From: Oxalobacteraceae bacterium | GTDB taxonomy: Bacteria; Pseudomonadota; Gammaproteobacteria; Burkholderiales; Burkholderiaceae_D | Reading direction: 5' to 3' | DNA length: 7,345 nucleotides | Assembly (NCBI GenBank): GCA_027485535.1 | Contig: JAIXQV010000215.1 | Span: forward strand, 1 to 7,345 | Shown here: piece by piece, positions 1 to 5,886 of the stretch | Numbering within the stretch: position 1 is the first letter of the stretch | Layout: each line of letters opens with the position of its first letter | Made by a program: the position numbers and the translations under genes | The notes under the pieces: generated by a model | Told to the model about the DNA's origin: nothing | Databases searched by the model: none | Seen by the model: the letters and a program-made list of their open reading frames with translations, nothing else

Positions 1-1128
1 ACTACCGGTTTGATGAATCCGAAGCAAGCCGCCACGATTGAAAAGGCAACGCGTAAAGAATTCCCAAATGGGATCGCAGCCTATGGTACGGATGCGCTGC
101 GCTTTACGATGGCAAGCTACGCGTCGCTCGGTCGAAATATCAACTTTGATCTTAGCCGGTGTGAGGGCTACCGTAATTTCTGCAACAAGCTATGGAATGC
201 GACGCGCTTTGTGTTGATGAACACCGAGGGCAAGGATTGCGGCTTGGAAGAACACGGCGCAGAAGCCTGCGCGACCGGCAGCTATCTGGATTTTTCACAG
301 GCAGACCGCTGGATTGTGTCGCTGCTACAGCGCACTGAGGCAGAAGTCGAAAAGGGTTTCGGCGAGTATCGCTTCGATAACATCGCATCGGCGATTTATA
401 AATTCATTTGGGATGAGTACTGCGATTGGTATCTCGAGGTCGCCAAGGTACAGATTCAAACAGGTACCGAGGCGCAGCAACGCGCGACGCGACGAACGCT
501 GTTACGTGTGCTCGAGACGGTGCTGCGCTTAGCGCATCCGATTACGCCTTTTATTACCGAGCAGTTGTGGCAGACCGTCGCGCCGCTATCAGGCCGCAAG
601 CTGAACCCGAGCGGCGATTCGATTATGGTGCAGGCCTACCCTGAGCCGAACCTGAAGAAGCTCGACGAAAAAGCCGAAGGCTGGATGGAAGCCCTGAAAT
701 CACTGACCGATGCCTGCCGCAACTTGCGCGGCGAGATGCAGCTTTCGCCGGCACAAAAAGTCCCCTTGATTCTTGAAGGCGCAGAAAGTAATAACTTGGA
801 AAGCTTTGCGCCTTACCTGCAAGCGCTGTGTAAACTCTCTGAGGTTCAGATCGTTGCCGAGTTACCTGCGTCACCGGCACCGGTGTCGGTGGTCGGCACG
901 ACTCGACTGATGCTGAAGGTCGAGATTGATATTGCCGCGGAACGCGAGCGGCTTGGCAAAGAAGTAGCGCGCCTGGAGAATGAAATTCAAAAGGCAAACG
1001 CCAAGCTGGGCAATGAAAGTTTCACCGCTCGCGCGCCTGCGGCCGTGGTGGCACAAGAAAAAGAGCGACTTGAGAATTTCTCAGCAACGCTGCAGAAGGT
1101 GCAGCAGCAACTCGCACAGTTAAAATAA
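1..1128 (+). CDS. valS: Valine--tRNA ligase (ValRS), C-terminal part, 5' end outside window
   Basis: This cytoplasmic class I aminoacyl-tRNA synthetase charges tRNA-Val with valine. The frame is open from base 1, so 375 codons of a protein that is about 950 residues in E. coli are visible. The catalytic core with HIGH, the editing domain and probably KMSKS lie upstream of the window. In visible numbering, residues 1-40 are the end of the catalytic region (GTDALRF at 29-35). Next comes the class Ia anticodon-binding domain, with YRNFCNKLWNATRF at 57-70, CDWYLE at 141-146 and the helix RLAHPITPFITEQLW near 176-190. Residues from about 310 to the end form the charged coiled coil typical of bacterial ValRS, which contacts the tRNA elbow (RARLGKEVARLENE-like heptads, then NESFTARAP). 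The TAA stop at 1126-1128 ends it at the family's usual place. The TTG at position 10 is an internal codon and not a start. A DUF2147 gene follows after 22 bp. Confidence 0.97.
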   Translation, partial: TTGLMNPKQAATIEKATRKEFPNGIAAYGTDALRFTMASYASLGRNINFDLSRCEGYRNFCNKLWNATRFVLMNTEGKDCGLEEHGAEACATGSYLDFSQADRWIVSLLQRTEAEVEKGFGEYRFDNIASAIYKFIWDEYCDWYLEVAKVQIQTGTEAQQRATRRTLLRVLETVLRLAHPITPFITEQLWQTVAPLSGRKLNPSGDSIMVQAYPEPNLKKLDEKAEGWMEALKSLTDACRNLRGEMQLSPAQKVPLILEGAESNNLESFAPYLQALCKLSEVQIVAELPASPAPVSVVGTTRLMLKVEIDIAAERERLGKEVARLENEIQKANAKLGNESFTARAPAAVVAQEKERLENFSATLQKVQQQLAQLK

Positions 1129-1135
1129 CGCTAAC

Positions 1136-1144
1136 GAGAGGAGA
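1136..1144 (+). promoter_or_regulatory. Strong ribosome binding site of the DUF2147 gene
   Basis: The purine run GAGAGGAGA contains AGGAG at 1139-1143, 7 nt before the ATG at 1151. It is a textbook Shine-Dalgarno sequence and fixes the start of the downstream gene. It is the only strong one in the window; the starts on the other strand lack anything comparable. Confidence 0.85.
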
Positions 1145-1150
1145 CATCGC

Positions 1151-1591
1151 ATGATTAAATCCATTTCTTTTTTTATGCTGCTGTTAGGCGCTCTGTTGAC
1201 CGCGCAAGCATCCGAGTCTCCGGTGGGTTTGTGGCGCACGATTGACGACAAAACCGGCAAAGAGAAATCATTGGTCCGCATCGTCGAAGCGAATGGCGAA
1301 TTGCGCGCAACGATTGAAAAACTCTATCGCGAGCCAAACGAGGAGCTGAATCCTAACTGCGATAAATGCCCGGGCGATCGCAAGAACAAGCCGGTGCTTG
1401 GCATGACCATCATGACGGGACTTAAAAAAGCAGGAAGCGAGTACGATGGTGGCGAGATTCTTGACCCCGCTAACGGCAAGATTTACCGCTGCAAAATGTG
1501 GACTGCCGAGGGAGGAAAGAAGCTCAATGTGCGGGGCTTCATCGGGGTATCACTGCTAGGAAGAACGCAAGTCTGGGTCAGGGAAGAATAA
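1151..1591 (+). CDS. Exported DUF2147 domain protein
   Basis: This is a 146-residue protein of the DUF2147 family, whose biochemical role is unknown. Residues 1-20 look like a Sec signal peptide: a lysine at position 3, a hydrophobic stretch ISFFMLLLGALL, and an AQA cleavage site before SES. The mature protein of about 126 residues should therefore be periplasmic. Family landmarks follow in order: GLWRTIDDKTGK (26-37), VRI with ATIEKLY (42-59), a CDKC pair (C70 and C73), the PVLGMTIMTGLKK block (81-93), YDGGEILDPANGK (98-110), YRCKMW (112-117) and the C-terminal RGFIGVSLLGRTQVWVR. C70 and C73 could form a disulfide or bind a metal; this is inference, and a third cysteine is at 114. The gene begins 22 bp after valS with a strong ribosome binding site and may be read through from it. 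No separate promoter is visible in the gap. The family call is secure; no function can be given. Confidence 0.92.
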   Translation: MIKSISFFMLLLGALLTAQASESPVGLWRTIDDKTGKEKSLVRIVEANGELRATIEKLYREPNEELNPNCDKCPGDRKNKPVLGMTIMTGLKKAGSEYDGGEILDPANGKIYRCKMWTAEGGKKLNVRGFIGVSLLGRTQVWVREE

Positions 1592-1633
1592 GACGCGTGA
1601 TGCTTTTCTAGGGTGATAAAACAGCACGGCGTA
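1592..1633. other. Convergent intergenic spacer between the DUF2147 gene and ruvB
   Basis: The stop codons of two converging genes are 42 bp apart. The only structure I can see is an imperfect AT-rich inverted repeat, TGCTTTT at 1601-1607 against AAAACAGCA at 1618-1626, with one bulged C and a loop of about 10 nt. It has only four firm outer base pairs and no GC-rich stem followed by a T-run. It could be a weak bidirectional terminator, but no canonical intrinsic terminator is present for either strand. Confidence 0.35.
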
Positions 1634-2689
1634 CTACGACTGCCACAAATCACCATTTGGGCTTGTCCGCGGCGCTGTGACACCGAAATGCTGGTAAGCC
1701 GACGGCGTTGCAATACGTCCGCGCGGCGTACGTTGCAAATAACCTTGCTGTATCAGGTACGGTTCTAGTACGTCTTCGATCGTATCGCGCTCTTCACCAA
1801 TCGCTGCAGCGAGGTTATCTAGCCCAACCGGTCCACCGCTGAACTTGAACAAGACCGCTTCCAATAACTTGCGGTCCATCAGGTCAAATCCGACCGGATC
1901 AACATCGAGCATCTTGAGCGCGGCGTCGGCAATCTCGCGCGTGATTCGCCCCTCACCTTTTACCTCGGCGTAGTCGCGGACCCGCCGCAGCAAGCGGTTC
2001 GCAATACGCGGGGTACCGCGACTACGGCGCGCGATTTCTAGCGCTCCCTGATCCACAATCATGGCGTTGAGCAGGGAAGCGCTACGTGTGACGATGCGCG
2101 CAAGCTCTTCCGGCGTATAGAACTCAAGCCGCGCCACAATGCCGAAACGGTCGCGCAGCGGATTGGTGAGCATGCCGGCGCGGGTGGTTGCGCCAACCAG
2201 CGTGAATGGTTGCAAATCGAGTCTTACCGATCGTGCTGCAGGGCCTTCACCAATCATGATATCGATCTGGTAATCCTCGAGTGCGGGGTAGAGAATTTCT
2301 TCGACGATCGGCGACATGCGATGAATCTCATCGATGAATAGCACATCGTTCTTTTCCAGATTAGTCAGAAGCGCCGCTAAATCCCCCGGCCGCTCTAGTA
2401 CCGGGCCAGATGTTTGGCGCAAGTTAACGCCCATCTCACGCGCGATGATGTGTGCCAGTGTGGTCTTGCCCAGACCGGGCGGACCAAACAGCAGCGTGTG
2501 ATCCAGTGCCTCGCTGCGTTTTCTGGCGGCGGCAATAAAAATCTCTAACTGCTCGCGGGCCTTGGTCTGCCCGATGTATTCATCGAGATTGTGTGGCCGC
2601 AGCGCGCGCTCAATCGCCTCTTCATTGGGCGATACCGGGGCTGCGTCGATCACACGGCGCTCGTTGAAGTTGTCGGTCTGAATGCTCAT
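1634..2689 (-). CDS. ruvB: Holliday junction branch migration ATPase RuvB
   Basis: RuvB is the hexameric AAA+ motor that pumps DNA through the RuvA-bound Holliday junction during recombinational repair. At 351 residues it is slightly longer than E. coli RuvB (336) because of longer N- and C-terminal tails. Visible motifs are Walker A GPPGLGKT (69-76), the RuvB signature TSGPVLERPGDLAALL (93-108), Walker B LFIDEIH (117-123), the beta-hairpin region IMIGEGPAARS (145-154) that contacts RuvA, sensor 1 VGATTRAG (165-172), the arginine-finger box LRDRFG (178-183) and sensor 2 GTPRIANRLLRRVRD (225-239). The winged helix domain that binds DNA ends in LQRTPRGR (318-325). The ATG at 2689 gives the expected N-terminus and lies 28 bp after the ruvA stop. 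No Shine-Dalgarno sequence precedes it, so coupling to ruvA translation is likely. It is the last gene of the - strand run. Confidence 0.98.
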   Translation of the reverse strand: MSIQTDNFNERRVIDAAPVSPNEEAIERALRPHNLDEYIGQTKAREQLEIFIAAARKRSEALDHTLLFGPPGLGKTTLAHIIAREMGVNLRQTSGPVLERPGDLAALLTNLEKNDVLFIDEIHRMSPIVEEILYPALEDYQIDIMIGEGPAARSVRLDLQPFTLVGATTRAGMLTNPLRDRFGIVARLEFYTPEELARIVTRSASLLNAMIVDQGALEIARRSRGTPRIANRLLRRVRDYAEVKGEGRITREIADAALKMLDVDPVGFDLMDRKLLEAVLFKFSGGPVGLDNLAAAIGEERDTIEDVLEPYLIQQGYLQRTPRGRIATPSAYQHFGVTAPRTSPNGDLWQS

Positions 2690-2717
2690 CGCTGCATTGT
2701 AGCCGTGCAGGTCGATT

Positions 2718-3293
2718 TCATGCCTTGGATAAGGCCTTTAGCGCCTGGCGTATGCCATCGGAGACGGTACTTCCGGCGGGTACTTGTTTAATTGCCAGCA
2801 GCGCTTCTTTCTCTGAGTAACCGAGCGCCAGCAGCGCACTCAGAACATCGTTGCTGCTCTCGCCCTCGGTGCCGGGGGTGGTGCTTAGTTCAGCGCCGAG
2901 TTTGCCTTTCAGTTCAAGCAGCAAACGCTCAGCCGTTTTTTTGCCTATGCCGGGGATGCGCGTTAAGCGCCCGACCTCTTGCAGCGTGACCGCCTGCGCC
3001 AAGTCATTGACCGACATGCCCGATAAAATCGCCAAGGCGGTTCTCGCACCGATGCCGCTAATCTTGATCAGCTCGCGAAAAAGCTCGCGCTCTTGTGTCG
3101 TACCAAAACCATACAACAGCTGCGCATCTTCCCGCACCACCATATGCGTCAACAGCGTGACGCGCTCGCCGGTGGCGGGTAAGTTGTAGAAAGTACTCAT
3201 CGGCACACCGACTTCATAGCCGACGCCATTGCACTCCACGATAAGTTGCGCGGGATTTTTGTCGAGCAAAAGGCCAGATAAACGACCGATCAT
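2718..3293 (-). CDS. ruvA: Holliday junction DNA helicase subunit RuvA
   Basis: RuvA is the tetrameric junction-binding protein that holds the Holliday junction square and recruits RuvB. The start chosen is the ATG at 3293, giving 191 residues beginning MIGRLSG as in the family. A TTG four codons further upstream is less likely. Domain I is an OB fold (1-63) ending in the acidic pin REDAQ, with E55 and D56 at the same positions as in E. coli. Domain II has two helix-hairpin-helix motifs, ISGIGARTALAIL (78-90) and IPGIGKKTAERLL (113-125), which grip the DNA backbone. A flexible Ser/Thr/Gly/Glu-rich linker (about 135-148) leads to the small three-helix domain III (149-191) that binds RuvB. A weak GGGTG lies about 6 nt before the ATG and is the nearest thing to a ribosome binding site among the - strand genes. 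ruvB follows after 28 bp. Confidence 0.97.
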   Translation of the reverse strand: MIGRLSGLLLDKNPAQLIVECNGVGYEVGVPMSTFYNLPATGERVTLLTHMVVREDAQLLYGFGTTQERELFRELIKISGIGARTALAILSGMSVNDLAQAVTLQEVGRLTRIPGIGKKTAERLLLELKGKLGAELSTTPGTEGESSNDVLSALLALGYSEKEALLAIKQVPAGSTVSDGIRQALKALSKA

Positions 3294-3396
3294 TGAAACA
3301 CCCAAGAAAATTTTTTTAGATGATAACGCCTTGGCGTGTCCGCAGCCTTATCGACCTTGTGGCGTGACCTTGTTTATCGCTTTTCCAACTCGACGC
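3294..3396 (-). promoter_or_regulatory. ruvC-ruvA intergenic region with short direct repeats and a possible promoter
   Basis: This is the longest gap in the - strand run (103 bp). It holds short repeats, given here as the + strand reads: GACCTTGT at 3353-3360 and 3366-3373 (13 bp apart), TTATCG at 3348-3353 and 3374-3379 (26 bp apart), and TGGCGTG at 3332-3338 and 3360-3366. It also has a dyad ACGCC-TT-GGCGT at 3326-3337. On the - strand, TATCAT at about 3320-3325 matches the -10 consensus at 5 of 6 bases and is followed by an A7T4 tract, but no good -35 hexamer lies 17 bp upstream. A separate ruvAB promoter here is plausible but unproven. No CTGT-N8-ACAG LexA box is present. Confidence 0.3.
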
Positions 3397-3939
3397 TTAA
3401 CCAACCAGCCGACCGCCGCGCACGCGCAAACCACGTCGCGCCAACTCAGGCGCGGCCGCGCCCAGCGCTGCGCGTCCTGCACCAGCATGCGCATGACAAA
3501 TCGCGATACCGAGCGCATCTGCCGCGTCGGTCCCGGGCAAGGCATCGAGTTTCAGTAATCGCTGCACCATCGCCTGTACTTGGGCCTTTTGCGCCTTACC
3601 GTGACCAGCAACTGATTTCTTCATTTGCAAGGCGGTGTATTCCGCAACCGGCAGATTTGCACCCACCAAACCGCAGATGGCGGCGCCGCGCGCCTGACCC
3701 AATAGGAGCGTGGACTGTGGGTTCACATTCGAGAAAACAATCTCGATCGCCGCGCACTCGGGCTGGTACGTCTGTACCAGCTGACTGACGCCCTCAAGAA
3801 TGACTTTCAGTCTGGACGGTAAATCGCCATCCGGTATCTGGATGGTGCCAGAGGCGACATAGGACAGGCGCGCGCCGACTTGATGAATCACCCCGAAACC
3901 GGTGACGCGCAGCCCAGGGTCGATACCAAGGATTTTCAT
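3397..3939 (-). CDS. ruvC: Crossover junction endodeoxyribonuclease RuvC
   Basis: RuvC is the dimeric, magnesium-dependent resolvase that cuts Holliday junctions symmetrically after branch migration by RuvAB. The protein has 180 residues, against 173 in E. coli. The RNase H-like fold begins with MKILGIDPGLRVTGFG, giving catalytic D7. The second acidic residue is E66 in AAIEIVFSNVNPQSTLLLGQ, and the last two are D138 and D141 in GTDAADALGIAICHAH. All four catalytic acids therefore sit at the E. coli positions. The basic segment MKKSVAGHGKAQKAQV (106-121) matches the conserved DNA-binding loop. The C-terminal tail is Ala/Arg/Gly-rich. The ATG at 3939 gives the canonical N-terminus, but nothing resembling a Shine-Dalgarno sequence precedes it. 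An extended -10-like sequence ends 6 nt before it, and a 23-codon reading frame stops 7 nt before it. ruvA starts 103 bp downstream. Confidence 0.97.
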   Translation of the reverse strand: MKILGIDPGLRVTGFGVIHQVGARLSYVASGTIQIPDGDLPSRLKVILEGVSQLVQTYQPECAAIEIVFSNVNPQSTLLLGQARGAAICGLVGANLPVAEYTALQMKKSVAGHGKAQKAQVQAMVQRLLKLDALPGTDAADALGIAICHAHAGAGRAALGAAAPELARRGLRVRGGRLVG

Positions 3940-3945
3940 GCGCGG

Positions 3946-3954
3946 ATTATGACA
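3946..3954 (-). promoter_or_regulatory. Possible extended -10 element for ruvC
   Basis: Read on the - strand, the sequence is TGTCATAAT: CATAAT matches TATAAT at 5 of 6 bases and carries the TGn extension. No convincing -35 is seen. The 3' end lies 6 nt before the A of the ruvC ATG, so a transcript starting at the normal distance would begin on or next to the start codon and be leaderless. The sequence match is visible; promoter activity is inference. Confidence 0.3.
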
Positions 3955-4018
3955 GTAGCGCGAAGCAGCGGTGGCGGGAGCCAGGCACTGCCAGCGCCAC
4001 CAACAGCGCCAGCGACAT
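3947..4018 (-). CDS. Possible 23-residue hydrophobic small ORF between purH and ruvC
   Basis: An ATG at 4018 opens 23 codons ending in TAA at 3947-3949, wholly inside the 93-bp purH-ruvC gap. The product would begin MSLALLVALAVPGS and then turn basic (RHRC), like a very short signal peptide or leader. It starts 14 nt after the purH stop and ends 7 nt before the ruvC ATG, so ribosomes could pass from purH through it to ruvC. Against it, there is no Shine-Dalgarno sequence, the reading frame is short enough to arise by chance in GC-rich DNA, and I recognise no family. I would treat it as a candidate only. Confidence 0.15.
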   Translation of the reverse strand: MSLALLVALAVPGSRHRCFALLS

Positions 4019-4032
4019 TTTGGTTGAGGGTT

Positions 4033-5598
4033 TCAGTGTCGGAAGTGGCGTGTCCCGGTGTATGCCATGACAACACCCTGCTCGTCGGCAGCATCGATCA
4101 CTTCCTGATCACGCATAGACCCACCCGGCTGGATAACGCAATTCGCGCCTGCAGCAACCACCACATCCAGACCATCGCGGAAGGGGAAGAAAGCATCAGA
4201 TGCCACCACAGAACCGGCTAATGACAAGCCCGCATTTTGGGCTTTGATGGAAGCGATACGTGCAGAATCAATACGGCTCATCTGCCCCGCACCCACACCG
4301 AGTGTCATGCCATCACCACAAAAAACAATGGCATTCGATTTGACGAACTTGGCGACGCACCAGGCAAACATCATGTCGTGAAGCTGCGCAGGTGTTGGCT
4401 GTTTTTTGCTGACGATCGTTAGTTCATTAGCTTGTACATTTTTCGCATCCGCCGATTGCAGCAGCAGACCACCACCGACGCGCTTGAGATCGAAGGTGTT
4501 TACTGCCCGCCCGAGCGGTATCTCCAGCAAACGCACATTCTGCTTGCTCTCAAACACCTTGCGCGCCGCATCACTGAAAGAAGGCGCAATCAAGACTTCG
4601 ACAAACTGCTGCGCCACGGCTTCTGCAGCTTTACCATCCAGCGCACAGTTGAAAGCGATGATGCCGCCAAATGCCGAGGTGGGATCGGTTTTGAATGCCT
4701 TGCTATACGCCTCATGGGCATCGACACCCACCGCAACACCACAGGGGTTGGCGTGCTTGACGATCACACAGGCGGGCGCATCCAAGGTCTTGACGCATTC
4801 CCAAGCCGCATCGGCATCGGCAATATTGTTGTACGAGAGTTCCTTGCCCTGATGCTGACGGTAGTTGGCAAGCGCACCTTCAACCGTAGTTACATCACGA
4901 TAGAACGCCGCAGATTGATGCGGGTTCTCGCCATAGCGCATGTCTTGCAGTTTGACGAACTGCAGGTTGAGTATGGCGGGATAAGTCGCTCGCGATTGAT
5001 GTTGCCGATCCGGCCCCAGCGCACTCAGGTAATTGGTGATAGCACCATCGTATTGCGCGGTGTGTGCAAATACCTTGATCGCTAAATCAAAGCGGGTATC
5101 GAAACTGACTTCACCTGTATTCGCCTGCATCTCTGCGAGCACGCGCTGATAATCGGAGGGGTCGCAAATCACGACGACATCTTTATGATTTTTAGCCGAA
5201 GAGCGCAGCATGGCCGGGCCGCCGATATCGATATTCTCGATCGCGTCTTCCAGTTGGCAATTGTCTTTGGCGACCGTCTGCTGGAAGGGGTACAAATTCA
5301 CGACCACCATGTCGATGGTCGGAATATCGTGCTGCGACAGCGCTTCCATATGCTGCGGCAGATCGCGCCGCGCCAAGATACCGCCATGAACTTTCGGGTG
5401 CAGGGTTTTGACACGGCCATCCAGCATTTCCGGGAAGCCGGTGTAATCCGCCACCTCGGTCACCGCTAAGCCATGCTGTGCCAGCAATTTCGCGGTACCG
5501 CCAGTCGATAGCAATTTGACGTTCATCGCCGCTAATGCATGGGCGAATTCAAGCACGCCGGTCTTGTCCGACACTGAAATCAGCGCTTGTTTGATCAT
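4033..5598 (-). CDS. purH: Bifunctional AICAR formyltransferase / IMP cyclohydrolase
   Basis: PurH catalyses the last two steps of de novo purine synthesis in the cytoplasm. It transfers a formyl group from 10-formyl-THF to AICAR to give FAICAR, then closes the ring to form IMP. It has 521 residues, against 529 in E. coli. The N-terminal MGS-like IMP cyclohydrolase domain (about 1-145) shows SVSDKTG (8-14), LSTGGTAKLL (30-39), TGFPEMLDGRVKTLHPKVHGG (53-73, conserved core) and VVVNLYPF (98-105). The formyltransferase part (about 200-521) shows RYGENPHQ (221-228), the catalytic KHANPCG (281-287, with K281 and H282), SAFGGIIAFN (308-317), SDAFFPFRDG (467-476) and QPGGSMRDQEV (490-500). It ends with the family's hallmark TGTRHFRH. 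The ATG at 5598 gives MIKQALISVSDKTG, the normal N-terminus. fis lies 27 bp upstream. A pyrimidine tract takes the place of a ribosome binding site. Confidence 0.98.
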   Translation of the reverse strand: MIKQALISVSDKTGVLEFAHALAAMNVKLLSTGGTAKLLAQHGLAVTEVADYTGFPEMLDGRVKTLHPKVHGGILARRDLPQHMEALSQHDIPTIDMVVVNLYPFQQTVAKDNCQLEDAIENIDIGGPAMLRSSAKNHKDVVVICDPSDYQRVLAEMQANTGEVSFDTRFDLAIKVFAHTAQYDGAITNYLSALGPDRQHQSRATYPAILNLQFVKLQDMRYGENPHQSAAFYRDVTTVEGALANYRQHQGKELSYNNIADADAAWECVKTLDAPACVIVKHANPCGVAVGVDAHEAYSKAFKTDPTSAFGGIIAFNCALDGKAAEAVAQQFVEVLIAPSFSDAARKVFESKQNVRLLEIPLGRAVNTFDLKRVGGGLLLQSADAKNVQANELTIVSKKQPTPAQLHDMMFAWCVAKFVKSNAIVFCGDGMTLGVGAGQMSRIDSARIASIKAQNAGLSLAGSVVASDAFFPFRDGLDVVVAAGANCVIQPGGSMRDQEVIDAADEQGVVMAYTGTRHFRH

Positions 5599-5602
5599 GA
5601 TT

Positions 5603-5620
5603 GGAAAAAGAAGAAAGACA
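5603..5620 (-). promoter_or_regulatory. Pyrimidine-rich tract in the purH translation initiation region
   Basis: Read on the - strand, TGTCTTTCTTCTTTTTCC is 18 nt with a single purine and ends 4 nt before the purH ATG, just where a Shine-Dalgarno sequence would be expected. Pyrimidine-rich leaders are known to be bound by ribosomal protein S1. A role for S1, or simple coupling to fis translation, is inference here. Confidence 0.35.
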
Positions 5621-5625
5621 GGGGC

Positions 5626-5859
5626 TCAGAGCAGGCCATGCTGCTGGAGCTTTTTACGTAGCGTATTTCGATTAATGCCCAGCATATCGGCAGCGTGCGA
5701 CTGATTGCCCTCAGCCCGTGCCATCACGACTTCCAGCATGGGTCGTTCTACCGTCAGGACCACCATATCGTAGACGTTATGGGGTTCCTGTTCACCCAGG
5801 TCGCGAAAATACTTCTCAAGGCTTTTGCGAACGACGTCCTGGATGTGGTCTTTACTCAT
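5626..5859 (-). CDS. fis: Fis family DNA-binding protein (short betaproteobacterial form)
   Basis: This nucleoid-associated protein bends DNA as a dimer and regulates many promoters in the wider family. It has 77 residues, against 98 in E. coli Fis. The shortfall is at the N-terminus, where E. coli Fis carries the mobile beta-hairpin arm needed to activate DNA invertases; that arm is missing here. The core aligns along its length: the dimerisation helices VVRKSLEKYFRDL (9-21) and VYDMVVLTVERPMLEVVMARA (29-49), then the helix-turn-helix GNQSHAADMLGINRNTLRKKL (51-71). The DNA-contacting residues N63, R64, T66, R68 and K69 correspond to those of E. coli. The ATG at 5859 lies 27 bp after the dusB stop and has no Shine-Dalgarno sequence. 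dusB-fis is also an operon in enterics, where fis translation depends on sequence inside dusB; a similar dependence here is inference. Confidence 0.95.
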   Translation of the reverse strand: MSKDHIQDVVRKSLEKYFRDLGEQEPHNVYDMVVLTVERPMLEVVMARAEGNQSHAADMLGINRNTLRKKLQQHGLL

Positions 5860-5886
5860 GTTATGTCGCAGTACGGAGAGGTGTTG

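Noticed and set aside
1601..1626. Intrinsic terminator between the converging DUF2147 and ruvB genes
   Set aside because: The stem is AT-rich, interrupted by a bulge, and lacks a clear T-run beyond it on either strand, so I kept it only as a description of the spacer.
3303..3305. TTG as an upstream start for ruvA
   Set aside because: RuvA proteins begin MIGRL/MIGxL, which matches the ATG at 3293; the four added residues have no support.
3336..3788. 150-codon open frame on the + strand opposite ruvC and its downstream gap
   Set aside because: It is Arg/Pro/Ala-rich low-complexity translation typical of an antisense shadow, and ruvC on the other strand has all its catalytic residues.
3940..3956. 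SOS (LexA) box before ruvC suggested by TACTGT
   Set aside because: Only one half site is present; the 12 nt downstream lacks the partner ACAG.
4432..5085. 217-codon open frame on the + strand opposite purH (and another of 148 codons at 4406-4852)
   Set aside because: Both lie wholly opposite the well-conserved purH gene, resemble no family, and are explained by its codon usage keeping antisense frames open.
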